From assembly GCA_030628755.1 (NCBI GenBank), contig DAOVQH010000129.1, positions 1 through 7,028 on the forward strand: a stretch of 7,028 bases of DNA. The letters run 5' to 3'. Numbering within the stretch: the first letter of the stretch is position 1; each line of letters begins with the position of its first letter. Positions 1-5,559 of the stretch are shown one piece after another. The position numbers and the translations under genes were made by a program. The notes under the pieces are model-generated. The model saw only the letters and a list, made by a program, of their open reading frames with translations. It searched no databases and was not told the origin of the DNA. Source of the DNA: Candidatus Cloacimonadota bacterium. GTDB taxonomy: Bacteria > Cloacimonadota > Cloacimonadia > Cloacimonadales > TCS61.

Positions 1-128
1 ACTTCTTCACCTGCAGTTTCTTCTGCAAGTGGTTCTTCAACTGCTTCTTCCTGTGAAAAGGCTAAAGCTACAAACATAAAACTCGCAAAAATGATTATCA
101 TGAATATTGTTAAGAATTTTTTCTGCAT
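1..128 (-). CDS. N-terminal part of a secreted/membrane protein, cut by the window edge
   Basis: The reading frame opens at an ATG at 128-126 and stays open to the left edge, giving 42 complete codons. The product starts MQKKFLTIFMIIIFASFMFV and continues ALAFSQEEAVEEPLAEETAG. This is a signal peptide or signal anchor: two lysines, about 20 hydrophobic residues, and a possible cleavage site near AFS-Q (residues 23-26). An acidic Glu/Ala-rich segment follows. The start is fixed by a perfect AGGAGG seven bases upstream. The gene lies 42 nt after the TonB-dependent receptor with no visible terminator, so it is probably in the same transcript. ExbB/TolQ-type proton-channel subunits in related phyla can have a cleavable leader followed by a Glu-rich stretch before the first membrane helix, and the receptor neighbour would fit. 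That identity is a guess, since no diagnostic residue lies inside the window. A periplasmic or OmpA-like protein is equally possible. Confidence 0.75.
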   Translation of the reverse strand, partial: MQKKFLTIFMIIIFASFMFVALAFSQEEAVEEPLAEETAGEE

Positions 129-135
129 TTTATAT

Positions 136-141
136 CCTCCT
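136..141 (-). promoter_or_regulatory. Perfect Shine-Dalgarno site AGGAGG
   Basis: On the minus strand AGGAGG is followed by a seven-base AT-rich spacer (ATATAAA) and the ATG at 128. It is the strongest ribosome-binding site in the window and is the main evidence that the truncated left-edge frame is a real, well-translated gene. Confidence 0.8.
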
Positions 142-170
142 GATTTATTTTATTTTTATAGGTGTAATAT

Positions 171-3131
171 TTAAAAATTAAATGCGACCCCAAAGGTAAT
201 AGTTCTTCCCTGAGTAACATTACTCGGATTCTTTGTGTAAAGGTCATGAATATATTGAACTTCTGCTGCTGTATATGGTGGATTTGAGTTAGGTTCACTA
301 ATATCCTTGCCATCATAATAAGGTGAACCTGTATAACGATGGACCCAATTAACATTCTTTTTATCAAATAGATTTTGTATATTCATATAAACTTTAAATA
401 AAGATTTTTCGGTGAATGCAAATTTCTTAGTAATCCTGAAATTTGCATTTGCAGTATAAGGTTTTAGTTTACTATTCGTGTCGAAAGGTGTATCATCTTT
501 TGTAGTTGGAGTATAAGGAGTTCCACTGGCAATATTATAAAATATATTCAAAGACAGATCATCTGTAACTAAAGAAGGTAAGGCAAAATCTGTAAATGGA
601 ACATAGAATTCCTCACCTTTAGCAACTCTGAAAGTTACATTCAAACTGAAGTTATGTCTCATATCCCAATCAAGCGGGAATTCCCTCAGGCTCATTGCCT
701 CATCCTGAATGACAGTATCAGAGTTATTACCATTTGCCCATGACAAAGAGTAGGAAGCAGAACCCATAATGAAATTAGACAGACGTTTTTCAAGATTGAT
801 GTCAATTCCACGGGCACTGCCATAATCTTCCGAAATATATTCAAACCAGGTTACATTGTCATCATCAACAACTTTTCGGGTGCTTACATAATTATAAATA
901 TTCTTGTAATAAGCCTGGATAGTCATTACATAATTTTCACTCAACTGCTTCTGTAAACCAACTTCATAGGTGACTGTGATCTGTGGTTCAAGATTTGGTT
1001 TCCCCACCACAATAGCACTGGCACTCGTGATAGCATCCTCCGGTCGGGCAGTTGTAAAAATATACTGCATCTGTGGTAACTGGTTCTGGTAGTTATATGC
1101 AAAGTGCATAACTGCTGTTTCCGAGATAGGATGAGAAACACCAAGACGTGGAGAAATCATCATCTGCATTCTTTCGTCTTTATCGAAATCTTCCCATACG
1201 TATTCATTATTATCTTTAAGGATCTTGTATTTTCCACCAAGGTACCAAAAATCAAATCGGAGTCCTGCATTAACGATCATTCCTTCCCATTCCATCTTAT
1301 CCTGCAGATAATAAGCTGCCTGCCAGGGGTTTGCTTCATAACCATCTGTTTCTCCGGCAGCAGCCAATGTGGCAGCATAATAGTCATCTAATGAGTACAA
1401 ATTTCTAACAAAATTTTCTTCCTCTTCAGGTATCTCAATTGGGCTAAATAATAATGAATCATTAATACTATAAACCCAGTATGTAGGTATAGCATAATTA
1501 TATAAATAGTTCATATATCTATTTGCATCGATAACCCATGGATTTGTCAATCTGTCCTTTCTGATATTGTGTTTTGTTATTTCAACACCTGTTTTGAAAC
1601 CATGAATTTCGTTCAGTTGATACTCAAAATCTGTTCTGAAGGTTGCAACACTATTTTCATCATCAGCATTAAAACCATAAATATAAGCAGGATGTACAAA
1701 ATTAGCAAAATCATACATATTTTTATCTTTTCCGTCAGACATTATAACCCAGAGGAGTTCTTTATCAGGTCCAATGAGACCGTCATTAGTAAGGTAAATT
1801 ATGCCGGTACATTTTCCTATTTCGTTTGTAGCTAATGAGTCAAATTCATCTGGGTTCAGAATAAAATATTCATCTCTATCAATGCCGTCAGGTCCTTGAA
1901 TAAGTTCCTTTGTATAATAACTTGCTTTAATCTTCATGTTCATCTGGGGGGTAAAGGTGTGATCATAGGTAGCTGCAAATTGTTTCTGTGTACTTTCTCC
2001 TTTGGCAAAATGATCTAAAGCATACTTCCAATTATAATCAAAAGCTTTATATTTATTCTGATCTCCTCTAACGGCAAATGTTAAATTCTGTTTTGCGTTA
2101 AATTTGTATTTGAATTTCATATTCATATTGTAATTATTATAATTCCTATTGCCAAGGTCGAAACCAACAAAATCTTCTCTATCAGTATAAGGATTAGAAG
2201 TTGAAAAAACTGATGTTAAATATTTCAATTCTTCATTAGGGTCACTTATATAATAATCTTTATATCTTGTATCATGCCAATTTGCGGTTCCATTAATGAA
2301 GAACGTAAATTTATCTCTTAGTGAAGAAATGAATGGACTAAATACCGGACCTCCAAGATTGAACTTAATTTCATCAGAATTTGAATTATCAACACCAGGA
2401 ATTAAATGATCAGAAATAAACTCAATTTTCCCTGAATAATCTCTTTTGCCAGATTTTGTTATTATATTCACTATACCTGATTGAGCATTTCCATATTCAG
2501 CAGTAAAACCACCGGTCTTAACATCTGTAATTTCAACTGCATCCATATCAACCGTAAGTGCAGAACCACCATCTACCGGGTCGGAGACAGACATTCCATC
2601 AATAGTATATACAACCTCATTTGCTCTACCACCCCTAATATGTAATTCACCGTCGGTAATTGTAACCCCTGCCTGGATGGCAATAACATCTTCCAAACTT
2701 TCAACAGCAATATCTTCCATTGCTTCTGAGGTTATTGTACGACCAGAGCTTGTTTTTGTAGGTTGAACCATTTCTGTTCGCGCTTCTGTAACATCATAAC
2801 CTTCGATCTCAACAGCTTGCTTGGAAAGTGTAAAATTTTGCATAGTTGTCAGATCAAGATTAATTTGGACACCTGTTCTTATTGCAGTTCCATAACCTCC
2901 ACGAGAACAGAATACATTATATTTCCCAGGAGGGATGTTGAGAATCATGTAAGTTCCATTATCTTTGGTTTGAGTACCGATTTCAGTACCTTCTAAAATA
3001 ATATTGGCAAATGGAATTGGATTTCCCTCGTCATCTGTAACTTTACCTGCTAGTTTACCTGTAGTTCCTGCAAATAATGTAATATTTACTAAAAAAATTA
3101 ATGTGAGTAAAACAAGAATTTTTCTAAACAT
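171..3131 (-). CDS. TonB-dependent outer-membrane receptor with N-terminal carboxypeptidase-regulatory-like domain
   Basis: This 986-residue outer-membrane protein is complete. Residues 1-21 form a signal peptide, with likely cleavage after LFA. Residues 26-103 are a carboxypeptidase-regulatory-like beta-sandwich (GKVTDDEGNPIPFANI, then the DNGTY and PPGKY turns). A TonB-box-like linker follows at about 107-116 (VEIEGYDVTE). The plug domain spans about 125-226, with HIRGGRANEVVYTIDGM and the closing TAEYGNAQSGIVNIITKSG. The rest is a beta-barrel rich in alternating aromatic strands, containing a QNLFDKKN motif near 919-926. It ends in a final strand with terminal Phe (TITFGVAFNF), the expected BAM recognition signal. 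The family imports bulky ligands energised by TonB-ExbBD; the ligand cannot be read from sequence. The start is supported by AGGGGGA at 3138-3144. The closest style is the Oar/SusC-like receptors of the Bacteroidota-related phyla, but no SusD partner gene is present here. Confidence 0.93.
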   Translation of the reverse strand: MFRKILVLLTLIFLVNITLFAGTTGKLAGKVTDDEGNPIPFANIILEGTEIGTQTKDNGTYMILNIPPGKYNVFCSRGGYGTAIRTGVQINLDLTTMQNFTLSKQAVEIEGYDVTEARTEMVQPTKTSSGRTITSEAMEDIAVESLEDVIAIQAGVTITDGELHIRGGRANEVVYTIDGMSVSDPVDGGSALTVDMDAVEITDVKTGGFTAEYGNAQSGIVNIITKSGKRDYSGKIEFISDHLIPGVDNSNSDEIKFNLGGPVFSPFISSLRDKFTFFINGTANWHDTRYKDYYISDPNEELKYLTSVFSTSNPYTDREDFVGFDLGNRNYNNYNMNMKFKYKFNAKQNLTFAVRGDQNKYKAFDYNWKYALDHFAKGESTQKQFAATYDHTFTPQMNMKIKASYYTKELIQGPDGIDRDEYFILNPDEFDSLATNEIGKCTGIIYLTNDGLIGPDKELLWVIMSDGKDKNMYDFANFVHPAYIYGFNADDENSVATFRTDFEYQLNEIHGFKTGVEITKHNIRKDRLTNPWVIDANRYMNYLYNYAIPTYWVYSINDSLLFSPIEIPEEEENFVRNLYSLDDYYAATLAAAGETDGYEANPWQAAYYLQDKMEWEGMIVNAGLRFDFWYLGGKYKILKDNNEYVWEDFDKDERMQMMISPRLGVSHPISETAVMHFAYNYQNQLPQMQYIFTTARPEDAITSASAIVVGKPNLEPQITVTYEVGLQKQLSENYVMTIQAYYKNIYNYVSTRKVVDDDNVTWFEYISEDYGSARGIDINLEKRLSNFIMGSASYSLSWANGNNSDTVIQDEAMSLREFPLDWDMRHNFSLNVTFRVAKGEEFYVPFTDFALPSLVTDDLSLNIFYNIASGTPYTPTTKDDTPFDTNSKLKPYTANANFRITKKFAFTEKSLFKVYMNIQNLFDKKNVNWVHRYTGSPYYDGKDISEPNSNPPYTAAEVQYIHDLYTKNPSNVTQGRTITFGVAFNF

Positions 3132-3169
3132 TGATATTCCCCCTATAATTTAAAAAAAATTACTTCAGA

Positions 3170-3199
3170 CAAAAACATTAATGAAAAAATTCGTGTCAA
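3170..3199 (-). promoter_or_regulatory. Candidate promoter for the TonB-dependent receptor gene
   Basis: In the 100-nt gap upstream of the receptor, the minus strand carries TTGACA (3199-3194) and, 19 nt after its TTG, TGTTTTTG (3177-3170). The spacing and shape resemble the Bacteroidota pattern TTTG-N19..21-TAnnTTTG, with one mismatch in the TA. TTGACA also matches a sigma-70 -35 box, but I see no good TATAAT at 16-18 nt. Transcription would start near 3163, giving a leader of about 30 nt that includes the ribosome-binding site. The region is very AT-rich, so a chance match is possible. Confidence 0.35.
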
Positions 3200-3231
3200 T
3201 TTTTTTTTATCACATCGCTTCTATTTTTAAT

Positions 3232-4053
3232 TTATTTTCTTTTATTCCATTCTGCTGTCAAGTATTTAGTGTTTATTAAATTCTTTATAAGTTCCTTTTC
3301 AAAAAACTCTAAATCATCACAAAAGTAAAACTCATCACCTATCCAGGATTTTTGAAATCCTGAAATAAATATGTTCACAGCTTTGTCAAAACTAACCGGT
3401 GTTTCAAGTATCTCATTAATAGAAATAGTTTTTCTGGTTAGGTATTCAGCTAAATATTCTTTTTGCTTATCATCAAACTTTGGTAAAATGTAAGCCATCT
3501 TACTCTGATTGCAATCGAGAAGTATAGAGCCATGCTGCAGAAGAGAGTTATCTTTTCTAATTTGTGCACTTCCAACAATTTTTTTACCACGGTAATTCAA
3601 TTCAAAACGAGAACTACTTGTAAAACATGGATTTGCAGTTTGACGTTGGTGAAAAGAAGATAAAGAACCTTTTTCAAATTCTACATTAACACCTAACATC
3701 CTTAATCCCTCAGCAAGGGCTTTGCTTATTTCCGAATAAGATTCAGATACATTTCCGCTGAGTCTTTCTGATATCGGAGAAATTACTGAATATGTAATTT
3801 CCTGGTTGTGGAGTACAATTCTTCCACCTGTAGGTCTGCGAATAAAACCAAATCCAAATTTTTCTAAAGCATTAAAATCAATTTCTTTTGCAATCTCCTG
3901 ATTATAACCGCAAGAAACTGTCGGAGGTTCCCAATCATAGAAACGTATTGTTGGATCAGACCTGCCCTTACAGACACCGATAAATATGGCTTCATCAATA
4001 GCCATATTTCTGGCAGGAGAAAGTTTTCCCGAAATAATAAATCGCCATTTCAT
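3232..4053 (-). CDS. lipM: LipM-like octanoyltransferase / lipoate-protein ligase A family protein
   Basis: This 273-residue cytosolic enzyme belongs to the biotin/lipoate attachment family. LipM moves octanoate from acyl carrier protein to the lipoyl domain of GcvH, the first step of lipoate assembly before LipA inserts sulfur. Visible motifs are WRFIISGKLSPARNMAIDEA (residues 3-22), RRPTGGRIVLHNQEITYSV (72-90) with the ligand-binding glycines and His82, GKKIVGSAQ with Lys158, and LLQHGSILL (171-179). Cys143 in NPCF sits where Bacillus LipM has its acyl-thioester cysteine. The C-terminal NTKYLTAEWN also resembles LipM endings. Length and layout match LipM (about 278 residues) better than E. 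coli LplA, which carries an extra C-terminal domain. Start support is GGAAG at 4061-4065 with a seven-base spacer. The gene stands apart from the upstream operon by a 378-nt gap and probably has its own promoter. A lipoate ligase activity cannot be excluded. Confidence 0.85.
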   Translation of the reverse strand: MKWRFIISGKLSPARNMAIDEAIFIGVCKGRSDPTIRFYDWEPPTVSCGYNQEIAKEIDFNALEKFGFGFIRRPTGGRIVLHNQEITYSVISPISERLSGNVSESYSEISKALAEGLRMLGVNVEFEKGSLSSFHQRQTANPCFTSSSRFELNYRGKKIVGSAQIRKDNSLLQHGSILLDCNQSKMAYILPKFDDKQKEYLAEYLTRKTISINEILETPVSFDKAVNIFISGFQKSWIGDEFYFCDDLEFFEKELIKNLINTKYLTAEWNKRK

Positions 4054-4104
4054 CTTTTTACTTCCATATATTTAGATTAATTACTTATTTCCATACTTAT
4101 ATAA

Positions 4105-4134
4105 AATGCAATTTGCATTCCCGTTAGACCTAAC
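4105..4134. promoter_or_regulatory. Two adjacent perfect inverted repeats upstream of lipM; candidate operator
   Basis: The plus strand reads AATGCAA-T-TTGCATT at 4105-4119, a perfect 7-bp inverted repeat with a one-base centre. Three bases later comes GTTAG-AC-CTAAC at 4123-4134, a perfect 5-bp inverted repeat with a two-base centre. They lie 52 to 81 nt upstream of the lipM start, next to a TATATAAG-like AT box at 4103-4096 on the minus strand. Spacers are too short for RNA hairpins, so dimeric regulator binding is the more natural reading. No regulator gene is in the window. Short palindromes occur by chance in AT-rich DNA, although the first is fairly long. Confidence 0.3.
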
Positions 4135-4229
4135 TAAACCAAATATCGTTGCTATTTTTACACACTACATAATTACCTATTTTACATATAGTTACATTTT
4201 CCTATTTCTGTAAGAAAAAATTATAATCA

Positions 4230-4417
4230 TCATTTAATATTAAACATAAATAAGAACTGTGTAATCAAATCAACAATCTGCCAAATTCTTTCCGCAATTT
4301 ATTATAAACCTTCTCTATCATCAATAACACCACCGACTTTAAGTTCTTCTTTTTTTTCTTCCTTTAAATACTTTTCCTTAAAGTTTCAGAAATACCCATT
4401 TCCGGATTTTCTCTCAT
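4230..4417 (-). pseudogene. Small gene broken by a frameshift and tandem stops, downstream of the PfkB kinase
   Basis: An ATG at 4417 follows the kinase stop closely and has a good ribosome-binding site (AAGGA at 4424-4428, six-base spacer). The frame reads MRENPEMGISETL, then stops after four more codons at 4364. Shifting by -1 between 4385 and 4367 gives a fluent charged continuation, KEKYLKEEKKEELKVGGV then IDDREGL, ending in tandem TAA TAA at 4304-4299. The joined peptide would be 38 residues. In that same frame, directly beyond the two stops, comes IAERIWQIVDLITQFLFM, which looks like the start of a membrane helix and runs to a TGA at 4230. This suggests a decayed gene for a small membrane protein with a charged N-terminus, perhaps YggT-like, though that is only an impression. 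Alternatives are a one-base sequencing error in a real 38-residue gene, or a true 17-residue peptide. No canonical slippery heptamer is visible. Confidence 0.4.
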
Positions 4418-4431
4418 TCTATTTCCTTTAA

Positions 4432-5328
4432 TTAGAATATCATACTTTTCTTAAGTTCTTCCTTTCGTAATTCGATCATCTTAATATTAATTTCCTTTAA
4501 CCTTTCCAGGCTGAAGGACTCAATACAGAATGATGCTGCGATAGTACCATAAATCAGTGCCTTTTTTATAGTATCATTATTAAATTTATTTTGGGAAGCA
4601 ATATATCCCATAAAACCTCCTGCAAAACAATCTCCCGCTCCTGTTGGATCTACCACTTCCCTCACAGGATAGACAGGAGCAAAAAAGATAAAATCTTTAC
4701 TTTTTACCATTGAACCATATTCACCCCGTTTAATAACGATTAATCTGGGACCATAAGATTTTGCTATTTCCGCTGCTTTGAATATATTCTGCTGGTTGGT
4801 TAGCATTTTTATTTCGTCTTCATTAATAAAAAGAATGTCAACTCTGTTTATTACTTCTAATAGTTCCGACCTTTTACCTGAAATCCAGAAGTTCATAGTA
4901 TCGCATGATGTTACTATGGGGTTCTCCATCTGTTCAAGAATATTCAACTGCAAAATAGGATCGATATTGCCTAATAATAAATATTCATATTTGCAATAAT
5001 CCAGCGGTATTTTGGGATTAAAATTGGCAAAAACATTAAGCTGTGTATCAAGTGTTTCAGGGTTATTTGAATTGTTATACACACCTTTCCAAAAAAATGT
5101 TTCTCCTGGTTTGGTTTCCAGACCTCTACAACAAATATTATTTTTCTGAAGTAAGTTAATATGTTCTTCAGGAAAGTCACTTCCAATTACACCAACGATG
5201 TGAGTTTTACAAAAATTCTTGCTTGCCATTGAAGCATATACTGCGGAACCACCGAGAACATTCTTAACTTCTCCGTAAGGTGTTTTAACTGAATCCAGAG
5301 CAACAGAACCAACAACAACCAGGTTCAT
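4432..5328 (-). CDS. PfkB-family (ribokinase-like) carbohydrate or nucleoside kinase, substrate unknown
   Basis: This 298-residue cytosolic kinase would transfer the ATP gamma-phosphate to a sugar or nucleoside hydroxyl. Motifs in order are an N-terminal strand MNLVVVGSVALDSV, the substrate-side glycines in LGGSAVYAS (residues 25-33), INEDE (168-172, the NxxE motif that helps hold Mg-phosphate), IKRGEYGS (199-206), and PfkB signature 2, DPTGAGDCFAGG (227-238), with catalytic base Asp233. Length is normal for the family. The central ETLDTQLNVFANF (91-103) and CDTMNFWI (142-149) segments resemble a widespread PfkB subgroup annotated only as sugar kinase, so I give no symbol. The start overlaps the stop of the small membrane-protein gene by one base (TAATG), and its AAGGA site lies inside that gene, which suggests translational coupling. 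Adenosine kinase or ribokinase activity is possible but unsupported. Confidence 0.88.
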   Translation of the reverse strand: MNLVVVGSVALDSVKTPYGEVKNVLGGSAVYASMASKNFCKTHIVGVIGSDFPEEHINLLQKNNICCRGLETKPGETFFWKGVYNNSNNPETLDTQLNVFANFNPKIPLDYCKYEYLLLGNIDPILQLNILEQMENPIVTSCDTMNFWISGKRSELLEVINRVDILFINEDEIKMLTNQQNIFKAAEIAKSYGPRLIVIKRGEYGSMVKSKDFIFFAPVYPVREVVDPTGAGDCFAGGFMGYIASQNKFNNDTIKKALIYGTIAASFCIESFSLERLKEINIKMIELRKEELKKSMIF

Positions 5329-5534
5329 TAATATCCTTTTTGAACTTCAACAGTATCCGGTTGGAAAAATTTCTGAGAATTCTTTGGCTGTTTAGCTCTA
5401 CTGGCAAAATGTCGAATAATTAAGATTACAAATATCAGTGCCAGAATTCTGAAAAAGAAATTTGTCCAGGTAGAAGTTCTCTTTCTTCTTCTTTGCTCAC
5501 GTCGTCTTTCAAGTTCTTGTTTAAATTCATCCAT
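5328..5534 (-). CDS. Small arginine-rich single-pass membrane protein, function unknown
   Basis: I do not recognise this 68-residue protein. Residues 1-20 are highly charged and basic (ELERRREQRRRKR), probably helical. Residues about 25-40 (NFFFRILALIFVILII) form one hydrophobic segment long enough for a short membrane helix. Residues 41-68 are polar and end DTVEVQKGY. The positive-inside rule places the arginine-rich N-terminus in the cytoplasm and the tail outside. The start has AGAGGA at 5542-5547 with a seven-base spacer. The gene sits 25 nt after the aminotransferase, and its stop overlaps the kinase start as TAATG. Good ribosome binding, snug spacing and a sensible topology argue that it is real despite its size. 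Nothing shows whether it acts with the kinase or is only co-transcribed. Confidence 0.7.
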   Translation of the reverse strand: MDEFKQELERRREQRRRKRTSTWTNFFFRILALIFVILIIRHFASRAKQPKNSQKFFQPDTVEVQKGY

Positions 5535-5559
5535 CTTAATATCCTCTATTTGTATTATC

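Larger units (their letters stand above)
4054..4431. other. 378-nt intergenic region between the PfkB kinase and lipM-like genes
   Basis: No intact gene of convincing quality lies here. The part next to the kinase (4230-4417) holds a broken small reading frame on the minus strand, listed separately. The part next to lipM holds two adjacent inverted repeats (4105-4134), also listed separately, and the lipM ribosome-binding site. Between them (about 4135-4229) the sequence is AT-rich and contains a TATAAT on the minus strand (4225-4220) with no matching -35 box. I see no GC-rich hairpin followed by a T-run, so no rho-independent terminator for the upstream operon is evident. Confidence 0.7.

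Noticed and set aside
110..367. Minus-strand open frame of 85 codons across the receptor end and the left-edge gene start
   Set aside because: It is out of frame with both supported genes. The receptor C-terminal strand and the AGGAGG-led signal-peptide gene explain the same bases better.
3201..3209. T-run downstream of the lipM-like gene as a terminator
   Set aside because: The T-run is on the plus strand, so transcripts of the minus-strand genes carry an A-run. There is no stable hairpin beside it, so it is not a terminator for these genes.
3232..4053. Assignment as E. coli-type LplA
   Set aside because: The protein is too short for the LplA accessory C-terminal domain. Its start, cysteine and C-terminal motif resemble LipM more closely.
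4106..4213. Plus-strand open frame of 35 codons in the intergenic region, hydrophobic and Tyr/Phe-rich
   Set aside because: It has no ribosome-binding site, its start lies inside the inverted repeat, and its composition is what AT-rich noncoding DNA gives by chance.
4220..4225. TATAAT on the minus strand as the lipM promoter -10 box
   Set aside because: No -35 element is found at 16-18 nt, and such hexamers are common in DNA this AT-rich, so it is mentioned but not called.
4350..4385. Programmed frameshift in the small broken gene
   Set aside because: The needed shift window has no canonical X XXY YYZ heptamer, and the A8 run lies after the first in-frame stop. Mutation or a sequencing indel is the simpler explanation.
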